Shown: positions 51,869-60,004 of the stretch, one piece after another
How positions within the stretch are numbered: position 1 is the stretch's first letter
Layout of the letters: the number at the start of each line of letters is the position of its first letter
Assembly: GCA_023389575.1 (NCBI GenBank)
Contig: JAEWEG010000018.1
Location: forward strand, 62,001 to 126,000
Direction: 5' to 3'
From: Chloroflexota bacterium
Lineage (GTDB): Bacteria; Chloroflexota; Chloroflexia; Thermomicrobiales; UBA6265
DNA length: 64,000 nucleotides
Position numbers and translations under genes: made by a program
Notes under the pieces: generated by a model
The model's database searches: none
Seen by the model: only the letters and a program-made list of their open reading frames with translations
What the model was told of the DNA's origin: nothing

Positions 51869-54712
51869 GTGTCCACACGCCGTGTCCTGGGCGCGCTTGG
51901 TCCGCTGCCCGCTCTCAATCAGGAGACCCTCAATCACACCGTCGCCGAGATCCAGCCCACGCCGACGGAGGTAGCCCCCACGCTGCACGAGGTGTTCCAG
52001 CAATCCAACCGCCAGGCGGTGCGGCTCGCGGAAGCCTACGCAACCTCGCTGCCCACCATTCAGCAACATCGACAACTATTCCAGGACATCGCCGCCCGGC
52101 CCGAGAAGGAGCGGCGGTCGGCCCTGACGGGGTATCGGCGCGCGGGCCAGGACCGGTGGGTCGTGCTGGCCATCAGCCAGCTTCCGGCCGCCCAGGGCCG
52201 CACCGTCATGAAGGACTTCGTGTTCAACGCTTCCGGAAACCGGGACAAGAAGTCGGTCAGGGAGGTACTCGGCTTCCTGGTCGACATCGGAGCCCAAATT
52301 CCGATGCGCGCGATTCAGCAGCGCGAGGATCCGGATGATTCGGCGGTGGTCGAGGCGGTCGGAGACCTGATCGACGAGGCCGCGCAGGCCGTCACCTCGG
52401 TGGTGGACGCGATTGTCGACGCGGTCGGCTCGATCGCCACCGCCATCGCCGACGCGGTGAACTTCACCGTCGACCAGATGGCCAATCTGGCGAAGTCATT
52501 GCTCGCGGCGGGACAATCCATCTTCACCATCGTTCAGGGTGCCCTCGAAGCGGCGGTCGCCAACACCTTCAACTTCGTCAAGCGGGTCATCGAAGGCATC
52601 GTGAATGCCGGACGGTCGCTGTTCTCCATCCTCTCCGAGGTCGTGAACTTCGTGGGCGAGGCGCTGCAAACCGTGCTGCGCGCCATCGATAGTCTCGGCC
52701 GCCAGCTCGTTGAATTGCTGGGATGGATGGCCACCCAGGTCTACTCGACCGTCAAGAAGATCACGGAGGCCTTGCTCGCCATCGGCAAGACGGTGGGCAA
52801 CCTGCTGGAACAGGGGTTCCAGGTGGCGATTTCGCTGGGCAGGAACATCGCCCAAGCGCTCCTTGAGATGGGAAGGACCGTGGGGACCCTGCTGGTCGAG
52901 GTCGTGACCCGGCCCAGCAATATCTTCCGGTCGTTGATCACCGCCCTGATCAGCCTTCAAAAGACGGTCACCGACCTGATCGATGGCATTCGACAGACCG
53001 CGGCGCAATTCGTGGGGACGCTGGTTCGCGCCCTCATCGACATAGGTAGTCATCTCGCCGATCTTGGGGCCTACATCGCCCAGGCGGCGGTTGACGTGGC
53101 GCTCGAGGTTGCCCGGGCCGCCTTCCAGGCCGGGACCACCATTTTCAATATGGTGACCACGGTTGCGATCCATGGCTTCAACGCTATTCGCCGCGTGGTC
53201 GAGGCCGCGTTCGACATCGGACGCACGTTCCTCGACCTCCTGCGCGACGGCCTGAACTTCACGATGAATGTGTTGCGCGACGCCGTTCGCGCCGCCATTG
53301 AGTTGGGAAAGACGGCGCTCGACCTGGTCGGCGCGGTCGTCTCCTTCACCTATCGTGTGGCCGCCCGTTTCGTTGACGCGGCGCTCGATGCCGGGATGGC
53401 GGTGGCCGATATCCTCGCGGAGGCGGCGAAGGGCAGTTACTACCTCTTCCGCCGCGTAGTGAACGGCGTGCTCCAGGCGCTCGGGCCAGTGGGCGATATC
53501 CTCGGCTGGGTGCTCGATCAGGTTGGTAGCGTGGCCGAAGACGTTATCGCGGGCCTGTATCGCGAGGCGATCCTGGCCATTCGCTACGTGAAGCGCAGCG
53601 TCACCGAAGCGCTCGATTGGGCGATGGCCCAGGGCGAAGCGGCGTTCGAGGCCGTGCTTCGCGCGGTCGAGAGCGTTGGCGAGACGATCGCCTCCGTCAT
53701 CGAATGGGCCGCCGCCGCTGGCGATGCCGCCCTCGAAATGCTGGCGGCCGTCACGGTCAAGGTCGGTAACTCGGTGAGCTATGTCCTCAGCTGGGTCGCC
53801 AACGATGCGCTTCCTGGGCTTGCCGCGGTGGTCCGGGGCGCCTTCCAGGCGGGATTCGCGGTCGCGGAGTTCATGGCGTGGACCGTTGGCCGGGCGATCG
53901 AAGCCGTTCGCGAGGTGGTTGGCGAGTTGCTGCAACTCGGTGTCACCCTGGGCGACCTGGTGGCCGCCACCATCGCCCGGCCTCAGGACGCGCTCCAGAA
54001 CCTGGTGCGCGCGGCCCGCGAACTCGGCCAGACCGTGCAGGATGTGGTGAACGCCGCCATCGTGCAGCCCGCCCGCGACGCGCAGAAGCGTGTGCTCGAA
54101 GCCCTTCGCGATCTTGGCGAATCCGCGCTCACCATCCTCAAGGGGGCGGCGGAAATCGGGCTCGGCGCGCTGGCCGCCGCCTTCTCCATCGTGCTTGAGT
54201 GGTTCGGGGTCTACCGGGAACTCAACCCAACAGAGCGAGCGGAGGCCGAAAAGGTCTTCGGCACGTCGATCGACCTGGACAAGGTGCAACTGGCGGTCAT
54301 GTCGCCACCGGTCGACCTGATCGAATGGGCCAACAACGAGCGGCCGTTCACCACCATGTACCTCATCAACTTCGCATCGTGGGACGACCTGACGCCCGCC
54401 ACGCTGATCCATGAACTGACCCATGTCTGGCAAGGGGTGGTGGAAGGACCGTTCTACATGATCCAGGCGCTGGAAGCCCAGTTGATCGGCGAAGGCTATA
54501 ACTACGGATACGACGAGACCGGGAACGGTCACCTGCGAGGAGATGGCGGCGAGCCGGAACTGAACGCCGCCGCTGGCAACTTCAACGCGTTCAACCGCGA
54601 GCAGCAGGCCGACATCATCGAGCACTACTGGGTCCGGCGGTTCGGCCCGACCGCTACCCGCGCCGACTTCACCGCCTGGCAGCCGTATGCCGATGTCGTG
54701 CATGCAGCCTGA
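51869..54712 (+). CDS. helical-repeat protein with C-terminal HExxH metallopeptidase-like domain
   Basis: A 947-residue protein with no recognised family as a whole. Residues 1-140 are polar. About 140-790 are a run of roughly 29-31-residue amphipathic helical repeats with a pattern like (V/I)xxAxxLGxTxxDLLxxA (for example AAFDIGRTFLDLLRDGLNF and AAIELGKTALDLVGAVVSF). After about residue 800 comes a compact domain with TLIHELTHVWQG (HELTH at 848-852) and NREQQADIIEHYWV, a possible third zinc ligand. There is no signal peptide. GTG 51869 has GAAGGGA 8 bases upstream and is preferred over ATG 51851. It is first in a coupled operon. Confidence 0.85.
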   Translation: MSTRRVLGALGPLPALNQETLNHTVAEIQPTPTEVAPTLHEVFQQSNRQAVRLAEAYATSLPTIQQHRQLFQDIAARPEKERRSALTGYRRAGQDRWVVLAISQLPAAQGRTVMKDFVFNASGNRDKKSVREVLGFLVDIGAQIPMRAIQQREDPDDSAVVEAVGDLIDEAAQAVTSVVDAIVDAVGSIATAIADAVNFTVDQMANLAKSLLAAGQSIFTIVQGALEAAVANTFNFVKRVIEGIVNAGRSLFSILSEVVNFVGEALQTVLRAIDSLGRQLVELLGWMATQVYSTVKKITEALLAIGKTVGNLLEQGFQVAISLGRNIAQALLEMGRTVGTLLVEVVTRPSNIFRSLITALISLQKTVTDLIDGIRQTAAQFVGTLVRALIDIGSHLADLGAYIAQAAVDVALEVARAAFQAGTTIFNMVTTVAIHGFNAIRRVVEAAFDIGRTFLDLLRDGLNFTMNVLRDAVRAAIELGKTALDLVGAVVSFTYRVAARFVDAALDAGMAVADILAEAAKGSYYLFRRVVNGVLQALGPVGDILGWVLDQVGSVAEDVIAGLYREAILAIRYVKRSVTEALDWAMAQGEAAFEAVLRAVESVGETIASVIEWAAAAGDAALEMLAAVTVKVGNSVSYVLSWVANDALPGLAAVVRGAFQAGFAVAEFMAWTVGRAIEAVREVVGELLQLGVTLGDLVAATIARPQDALQNLVRAARELGQTVQDVVNAAIVQPARDAQKRVLEALRDLGESALTILKGAAEIGLGALAAAFSIVLEWFGVYRELNPTERAEAEKVFGTSIDLDKVQLAVMSPPVDLIEWANNERPFTTMYLINFASWDDLTPATLIHELTHVWQGVVEGPFYMIQALEAQLIGEGYNYGYDETGNGHLRGDGGEPELNAAAGNFNAFNREQQADIIEHYWVRRFGPTATRADFTAWQPYADVVHAA

Positions 54713-55682
54713 GCCCGGAACGTGGGTCCTCGTCGTACCTCCCGGGAGGTACGACGAGGCGCTCGCTCCCCTGATCGCCGCCCACGAGCGGACGCGCGCC
54801 GTTCGCATCGTCACCCTGCCCGACCATCGACCTCCGACCGGGGAAAGCTGGCGTCGGTGGCTGGAGGGTTCCGCGGGAGCCTTGCTGGTGGGAGACAGGA
54901 GGTACGCGCCCCGATCCGCCCTTCCCGGCCCGTTCATTCCTGACCGCGTCGGTCGACTGGTGCCGGTTGGGTGGCTGCCGGACGTGGGCCAGTCTCGATT
55001 GGTGGCATTCGCCAGTTCCGCCGCCCGCGTGGTCGGGCGGCGTGGCCCGGTGGGCCCGGTGGTGGTCATGGGGCAATGGGAGCCACGGTACCTCGCGCTC
55101 GCGACGAGGCTGGTCCGCAACCTGGACCAACTCGCCGCGCCGCCGTCCGTGTTTCATTGGACCGCCGACCGGATCACCCGTGACGATCTCGCCCGCGCGC
55201 TCGGTGCAGGGCCCGGCATGGGGGTCTACTTCGGTCACGGCCGCCCACGCGGGTGGGCCGGGTACCACGGGTTGCGTGCGCATCACCTGCTTGAGACGCC
55301 GGGCGAGCCGCTCGGCGCCCTGCTTTCGATGACCTGCCGCACCGCCAGTCGATGGAACACGGGCCTGTCGTTCTCCGAGTCGGTGGTGCTTGGTGGGGCA
55401 GCCGCGGCGGCGGTTGGGGCCGTGGCGCCGGTCCGGCACCTGCTCAACATGCGCTGGATGCTGGGACTGGTCGCCGCGCTGGAAGCGGGGGAGGCGGAGG
55501 TCGGTCCGGCGCTGCTCCGCGCCGCGCCGCCGAGCGACCTGCATGGCTCTGGCTACCGCATCATTGGCGACCCACTCGCCCCACTGATTGGGGACCCCAT
55601 GGCCGAACGGCGCGCCCGGGCGGTGTGGGCGCCGGCGCCGGATTCGATCGCGAGTTGGCATGAAGGAGAGGCTGCGGGATGA
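54702..55682 (+). CDS. gingipain/caspase-like (C25-type) cysteine peptidase candidate
   Basis: A 326-residue cytoplasmic protein. GVYFGHGRPRGWAGYHG (His179) and ALLSMTCRTASRWNTG (Cys212) form a His-Cys pair 33 residues apart, as in C25 and caspase-fold peptidases. FSESVVLGGAAAAAVGAVAP and the later YRIIGDPLAPLIGDP also fit the C25 pattern of a glycine-rich segment and a closing GDP motif. ATG 54702 overlaps the previous gene by 11 bases; ATG 54687 and ATG 54693 are alternatives. Its stop overlaps the next start. Peptidase activity is inferred from motifs only. Confidence 0.72.
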   Translation: MQPEPGTWVLVVPPGRYDEALAPLIAAHERTRAVRIVTLPDHRPPTGESWRRWLEGSAGALLVGDRRYAPRSALPGPFIPDRVGRLVPVGWLPDVGQSRLVAFASSAARVVGRRGPVGPVVVMGQWEPRYLALATRLVRNLDQLAAPPSVFHWTADRITRDDLARALGAGPGMGVYFGHGRPRGWAGYHGLRAHHLLETPGEPLGALLSMTCRTASRWNTGLSFSESVVLGGAAAAAVGAVAPVRHLLNMRWMLGLVAALEAGEAEVGPALLRAAPPSDLHGSGYRIIGDPLAPLIGDPMAERRARAVWAPAPDSIASWHEGEAAG

Positions 55683-55930
55683 ATTCAATCGAGGAAACCA
55701 TCGCCGGCATCGTCGCCACCGTGGCGGAGGTCGACCGCGCCGAGGTCAGGCCAGGCGAGTCGCTCAAGGACATTGGCGTCGACTCGCTGATGGGCCTGGA
55801 AATCGCCGTCCATGTCGAACGCGCCCTTGGCATCCAGTTCGATGACGACGAGCTTGGCGAGATAGAGACCTTCGAGGATCTCGTCGACCTCGCCGTCGCG
55901 AGACTGGCGGTCGAAGCGGAAACCGCCTGA
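55679..55930 (+). CDS. acyl carrier protein
   Basis: An 83-residue carrier. DIGVDSLMGLEIAVHVERAL contains the DSL motif with Ser36 for 4'-phosphopantetheine. The remainder is acidic and helical (FDDDELGEIETFEDLVDLAV), as in type II fatty-acid or polyketide carriers. It overlaps the preceding stop (ATGA) and abuts the ketosynthase start (TGATGG), so all are co-translated. Its placement next to two ketosynthases and away from fab genes points to a dedicated pathway rather than housekeeping fatty-acid synthesis. Confidence 0.9.
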   Translation: MNSIEETIAGIVATVAEVDRAEVRPGESLKDIGVDSLMGLEIAVHVERALGIQFDDDELGEIETFEDLVDLAVARLAVEAETA

Positions 55931-57150
55931 TGGCGACCTTCGGTCCGGTTGTCGTTACCGGGGTTGGCGTGGTCTCTCCCGTTGGTGCCTCGCCCGATGC
56001 CCTGTGGCGGTCGCTGATGTCCGGCGAAAGCGGTGTCGCGCCGGTGCGCTCGTTCGACACCTCCAGGCACCGGACACGGATCGGCTGCGAGGTCGCCCCG
56101 GATGTCATCCTGGTCGAGGGGCTCGATGGCGTTCCCACTGGCCGTGCCGCCCGGCTCGCCGCGACGGCTGGGCTTCAGGCCGTTCGCGGGGCGAAGCTCG
56201 CACCGGAGGACCTGGAATCCACCGCGTTCTGCTTCGGCACGACGATGGGCGAATCTTGCTGGATCGAAGCCTGGGCACCCGAGGACGTGGTCAACCAATC
56301 GTTTGCCGCCGGAGAGTTGCTCCATTCGGCGCCGGATGATGCCGCCTTGCGCGCGGCGAGCATCCTTGGAATCGGAGGGCAGGTCACGACGGTGGCCGGA
56401 GCCTGCGCCGCCGGCAACTACGCGATTGGACTGGGGCTGGACATGATTCGCGCCGGCCGCGCCGAACGGGTGCTGGCTGGCGGAGCCGATGCGTTTTCAC
56501 GTGTCGCGTTCACCGGATTCGAGAGTCTGGGAGCGCTCGCCCGCGAAAGCTGCCGGCCGTTCAGCGCCGATCGCGATGGGCTGGTGCTGGGCGAGGGAGC
56601 GGGAATGCTCCTCCTGGAGTCCGAATCTTCCGCCAGGCGGCGAACGGCGACGCCGCTGGCGGTCGTCGCGGGGTACGGTCTCTCCTGCGACGCCCATCAC
56701 ATCGTCAGCCCACCGCCCGGAGGCGATGGCATGCTTCGCGCGATGCGGGCCGCGCTCAACGACGCGGGTGTTACCCCGGCCGAAGTCGACTGGATCTGCG
56801 CGCATGGCACGGGCACCGTGGCCAACGACCGGGCCGAGATCGCGGCCGCCAATGCGCTGTACGCGAACGAGCCCGTTCTCGATCGACCACCCATGAGTTC
56901 GATCAAGGCGTTGACCGGGCATGGGCTTGGCGCGGCCAGCGCGATCGAGGCGGTCGCCTGCGTGCTTGCCCTCCAGCACCAGGTGATCCCGCCCACGGGG
57001 AACGTCACCGAGCCCGAACCCGACTGGGATGTGGTCTCCGATGGACCCCGGGCAGCGAAGCTTCGCGTGGTGCTGAACAATGCCGCGGCGTTCGGCGGGA
57101 ACAACAGCGCCGTGATCTTCCAGTCGATGTCCGAGCTGGGAGCGATGTGA
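55930..57150 (+). CDS. beta-ketoacyl-ACP synthase (KS-alpha type)
   Basis: Condenses an acyl chain with a malonyl unit. The 406-residue thiolase-fold enzyme has an intact triad: Cys159 in VAGACAAGNYAIG, His292 in ICAHGTGTVAND and His331 in ALTGHGLGAASA. Also seen are GVVSPVGASPDALW at the start, RPFSADRDGLVLGEGAGML, and the closing NNAAAFGGNNSAVIF. It is followed with a 4-base overlap by a degenerate KS, like the KS-alpha/chain-length-factor pairs of type II polyketide synthases. The product is unknown. Confidence 0.92.
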   Translation: MATFGPVVVTGVGVVSPVGASPDALWRSLMSGESGVAPVRSFDTSRHRTRIGCEVAPDVILVEGLDGVPTGRAARLAATAGLQAVRGAKLAPEDLESTAFCFGTTMGESCWIEAWAPEDVVNQSFAAGELLHSAPDDAALRAASILGIGGQVTTVAGACAAGNYAIGLGLDMIRAGRAERVLAGGADAFSRVAFTGFESLGALARESCRPFSADRDGLVLGEGAGMLLLESESSARRRTATPLAVVAGYGLSCDAHHIVSPPPGGDGMLRAMRAALNDAGVTPAEVDWICAHGTGTVANDRAEIAAANALYANEPVLDRPPMSSIKALTGHGLGAASAIEAVACVLALQHQVIPPTGNVTEPEPDWDVVSDGPRAAKLRVVLNNAAAFGGNNSAVIFQSMSELGAM

Positions 57151-58190
57151 TGACGACGAACGTGGCCGTGACTGGCGTTGGGGCGATCTGCGCGGCTGGC
57201 CATGGGATCGAACGCCTGTACGACGCGGTCATGGCTGGCGAGCTCACCGGGGCGTCGTCCGAGTGGGCTCAGCAGGTGCCGCCAGGGCAGCCGCTCGGCG
57301 CGATCGACGGCTTCGACCCCGCCGAGTGGGTCAGGATTCGCGGATTCCGGCCGCTCTCCCGGGCTTCCCGGCTGGCGGTGGTCGCCGGGGTGGCCGCGAT
57401 CGGCTTTCCGGATGCGCGTGACGCTGAATCATCACTGACCGGGGTTGTCGTCGGCTCGCGGCGTGGCAGTCTCGAATCGATCGTCGAGTTTAATCGCGAC
57501 GAGTTCGTGGAAGGGCCGGCCATGGTCAATCCGGCACGGTTCCCAAACGTCGTCGCCAACGTGCACGCCGGATACCTCGGCATCTTCCTGGGGCTGGCCG
57601 GTCCGAACCTCACCCTGTGCGGCGGGGCGAGTGGCCTGGAGGCGATCGGCCAGGCGGTCGATACGCTCCGCCTGGGACGCGCCGAACGGATGCTCGCTGG
57701 TGGGGTGGAGGCGCTTGGCGAAGCCCTCCTTCGCGGGTACGCCCAATCGGGAGCATTCGATCGGGGTGTTGTTCCCGGTGAAGGGGCGGCGTTCGTCGCG
57801 CTGGAAGCCAATCCGGACGCTTCTGTGCCGGTGCTTGCCGAGATCGCCGGTCACGCGATCGTCACCGCGCACCGGGCGGAGAGTGCTCCGGATGCCCGGA
57901 ACCGGGCGATTCGGCGCGCGCTGGACAAGGTGGGCCTCCCCGCCAGCGAGGTACGGTCCCTGTGGCTCGCGGGGGAGGTCGCGAGTGCGTTCTTGCCCCC
58001 GGTCGACCTGTCCCACGCGCCGGTCCATTCCATTCGCTGGACCGCGGGAGACTGCGAGGCCGCCGATGGCGCGTTCGACGCCGCCCTGGCCGTTCATCAC
58101 GTATCGCTTCACCGAGAACCCGCGTTGGTGCTGAACGCGCCCCCGGTGGGCAACCAGGTGGCCGTGATGGTGGTTCCACCCGGTGGCTAG
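57147..58190 (+). CDS. ketosynthase-like protein lacking the catalytic residues (chain-length-factor-like)
   Basis: A 347-residue thiolase-fold protein with a KS frame (TNVAVTGVGAICAAGHGIER, GPNLTLCGGASGLEAIGQAV, GVVPGEGAAFVALEAN) but without the triad. The active-site Cys position is Gly160, and the two His positions are changed (LWLAGEVASAF, TAGDCEAADGAF). It is shorter than KS by about 60 residues. It overlaps the active KS gene by 4 bases, so a KS-alpha/CLF heterodimer is likely (inference). It is last in the operon; a 70-base gap precedes the next promoter. Confidence 0.85.
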   Translation: MMTTNVAVTGVGAICAAGHGIERLYDAVMAGELTGASSEWAQQVPPGQPLGAIDGFDPAEWVRIRGFRPLSRASRLAVVAGVAAIGFPDARDAESSLTGVVVGSRRGSLESIVEFNRDEFVEGPAMVNPARFPNVVANVHAGYLGIFLGLAGPNLTLCGGASGLEAIGQAVDTLRLGRAERMLAGGVEALGEALLRGYAQSGAFDRGVVPGEGAAFVALEANPDASVPVLAEIAGHAIVTAHRAESAPDARNRAIRRALDKVGLPASEVRSLWLAGEVASAFLPPVDLSHAPVHSIRWTAGDCEAADGAFDAALAVHHVSLHREPALVLNAPPVGNQVAVMVVPPGG

Positions 58191-58261
58191 TGTTGCTGGT
58201 CTCCGTCAGCGACTCGTTGCGATCCGCGATCGAGAGTCCTCGGTGGGTTCTCGTGAATCAA

Positions 58262-58291
58262 TTGACAGATTGTGTGCAATTGCACTATCTT
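58262..58291 (+). promoter_or_regulatory. promoter with palindromic operator
   Basis: TTGACA (58262-58267), an 18-base spacer, then TATCTT (58286-58291). The perfect palindrome GTGCAATTGCAC (58274-58285) abuts the -10 box, so a repressor could block it. Confidence 0.65.
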
Positions 58292-58391
58292 CACTGTGCG
58301 CCAGTCACAACGGTCTGGTGGGGGTGGGGTGTCTCCTGGACGCCCGCTCAGCATTTCCGAGAATCGTGCCAGCAGGCGGAGGTCGCGAGTG

Positions 58392-58478
58392 ATGAACCAA
58401 CATCACGGAATCGAGATGGAGTTGCTTTCCCGCTCTCCCTCACGGCGGCCCACGCGTTGTCTGCGTACAACGCGCTAG
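58392..58478 (+). CDS. arginine-rich mini-ORF (28 residues), possible leader peptide
   Basis: GGAGG lies 9 bases before an ATG; the C-terminal half (SRSPSRRPTRCLRTTR) has six Arg among 16 residues. The stop codon falls inside the inverted repeat GCGCTAGC/GCTAGCGC (58472-58498). It is upstream of an arginine operon, which would fit attenuation, but random frames in GC-rich DNA are also Arg-rich. Weakly supported. Confidence 0.3.
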   Translation: MNQHHGIEMELLSRSPSRRPTRCLRTTR

Positions 58479-58502
58479 CGGCCGCCGCCAGCTAGCGCTG
58501 TA

Positions 58503-58531
58503 TTCCGACTCACAACTTACGTTCGTATCAT
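58503..58531 (+). promoter_or_regulatory. probable promoter of the T-box leader
   Basis: TTCCGA (58503-58508), 17 bases, then TATCAT (58526-58531). It would start transcription just before the T-box Stem I. Confidence 0.45.
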
Positions 58532-58534
58532 GCA

Positions 58535-58800
58535 ATCCCGCGATGACGGGGACCAGTACGGGCAATGCGCGCCAAAGCGACCAGGGGACGGTGGAAGCCC
58601 TGGACATGCGACGCGGCCCGGAACGCGCTCCCGAGCGGCCAGCCGAAGAAAGCGATTCCCCACGGGTGTCGCAAGTAGGCCTGGATGGGTGGCTCCCATG
58701 GACACATCAGCCGAGAGATGCGCGAACATCGCCGCGTGGCGATTCCGGTTCGCGCAAGAAGGGTGGTACCGCGGGATCATACGCCTCTCGCCCCTTCGGT
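58535..58800 (+). ncRNA. T-box leader, probably arginine-specific
   Basis: A tRNA-sensing leader controlling the downstream arginine operon. The T-box sequence AGGGTGGTACCGCGGG (58760-58775) is an exact consensus match. Stem I features precede it: GATGACGGGGACCAGTA, the apical AGCGACC...GGTGGAAGCCC, and a 3' strand with GGAACGCGCTC in which CGC (Arg) follows GAA. The bulge base T in TGGT would pair with an A discriminator. GAAGGG at the T-box can instead pair with CCCTTC at 58791-58796 as a competing stem. The specifier assignment is tentative. Confidence 0.85.
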
Positions 58801-58878
58801 TCGATCGCACCGGTCTTTACGGAACGATGGAACCGGCGTTCAGACGGCAACCTTTGCCGGACTACGAGGGGAATCACG

Positions 58879-59970
58879 ATGCAGAATCTCGCCACGACCG
58901 CCGCGCCAACCACCGAACCAACCCAGTCACCCATCCTCCATAGCGTTCCGACCGTGTCGCAGAACCTGAGCGGCTCCGCCCAGGATCGCGCCGTCGTGCT
59001 CGGTGGTCCCCAGAACACCACGCTTCCCTCGTTCACCATCAGCCCGCGGCTGCGGGGCCGGCACGTGCTGGTCGATACCGACTTCACGCCGGACGAGATC
59101 GCCGAGGTGCTCGATACCGCCAGCCGGATCAAGCGGCTGTGGCGAACGGGCCAGCCGCACGGCTACCTGGCCGGGAAAACGCTCGGCATGATCTTCCAGC
59201 ATCCCAGCACTCGAACCCGGGTCTCGTTCGAGGCGGGCATGGCCCAGCTCGGCGGACAGGCCATCTTCCTCGGCGTGAACGACCTCCAGATGAAGCGGGG
59301 CGAAACGATTGGCGATACCGCCCAGATCCTCAGCCGCTATGTGGACGCGGTCGTCGCCCGGGTCGCCGACCACAACGACCTCGTTACCCTCGCCGGCTCG
59401 GCCACCATCCCGGTCATGAACGGCCTCTCCGACAAGTGCCATCCGCTCCAGGCCCTGGCCGACCTCCTCACGTTGCAGGAGACCTTCGGCGACCTCAAGG
59501 GCCTCAAGCTCGCGTACCTCGGTGACGGCAACAACATGGCCGCGTCGCTCATGCTCTCGGGCGCGGCGATGGGCGTCAGCGTCACCGTGGCGGCTCCCGA
59601 CAACCTCCAGGTCAGCCCTGACATCGTTCGGCACGCGCAGTGGCTGGCCACCTCCAATGGCGCCACCATCGAGGTCACCAACGATCCCGCCGCGGCCGTG
59701 AAGAACGCCGACGCGGTCTATACCGATGTGCACGTCAGCATGGGCCAGCTCGACGGCGCGGCCCGGGCGGTTGCCCTGGCTCCCTACAAGGTGACCAGCG
59801 ACCTGATGGCCGAGGCCAACCCGAAGGCCGTGTTCATGCACTGCCTGCCCATGCACAGGGACGAGGAAGTCTCGTCCGAGGTGGCCGACGGCCCGAAGTC
59901 GATCATCTTCGACCAGGCGGAAAACCGGCTGCACATGCACAAGGCCCTTCTGCTGCAGACCCTTTGCTAG
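58879..59970 (+). CDS. argF: ornithine carbamoyltransferase
   Basis: Makes citrulline from ornithine and carbamoyl phosphate. The 363-residue protein has the carbamoyl-phosphate motif HPSTRTR (residues 108-114), the HPLQALAD motif, DVHVSMGQ and MHCLPMHRDEE. It has about 50 residues before the usual start (low-complexity, Thr/Ser/Pro-rich), and ATG 58879 is supported by GAGGGGA. It is the first gene behind the T-box and is followed 34 bases later by a paralogue. Confidence 0.94.
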   Translation: MQNLATTAAPTTEPTQSPILHSVPTVSQNLSGSAQDRAVVLGGPQNTTLPSFTISPRLRGRHVLVDTDFTPDEIAEVLDTASRIKRLWRTGQPHGYLAGKTLGMIFQHPSTRTRVSFEAGMAQLGGQAIFLGVNDLQMKRGETIGDTAQILSRYVDAVVARVADHNDLVTLAGSATIPVMNGLSDKCHPLQALADLLTLQETFGDLKGLKLAYLGDGNNMAASLMLSGAAMGVSVTVAAPDNLQVSPDIVRHAQWLATSNGATIEVTNDPAAAVKNADAVYTDVHVSMGQLDGAARAVALAPYKVTSDLMAEANPKAVFMHCLPMHRDEEVSSEVADGPKSIIFDQAENRLHMHKALLLQTLC

Positions 59971-60004
59971 GAACCACTGGTCGACGCCGACCCGGAGCGC
60001 ACCG

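Noticed and set aside
52496..55120. An 874-residue minus-strand frame under the peptidase operon
   Set aside because: Antisense shadow of the helical-repeat gene; it is His/Arg/Gly-rich and has no credible start.
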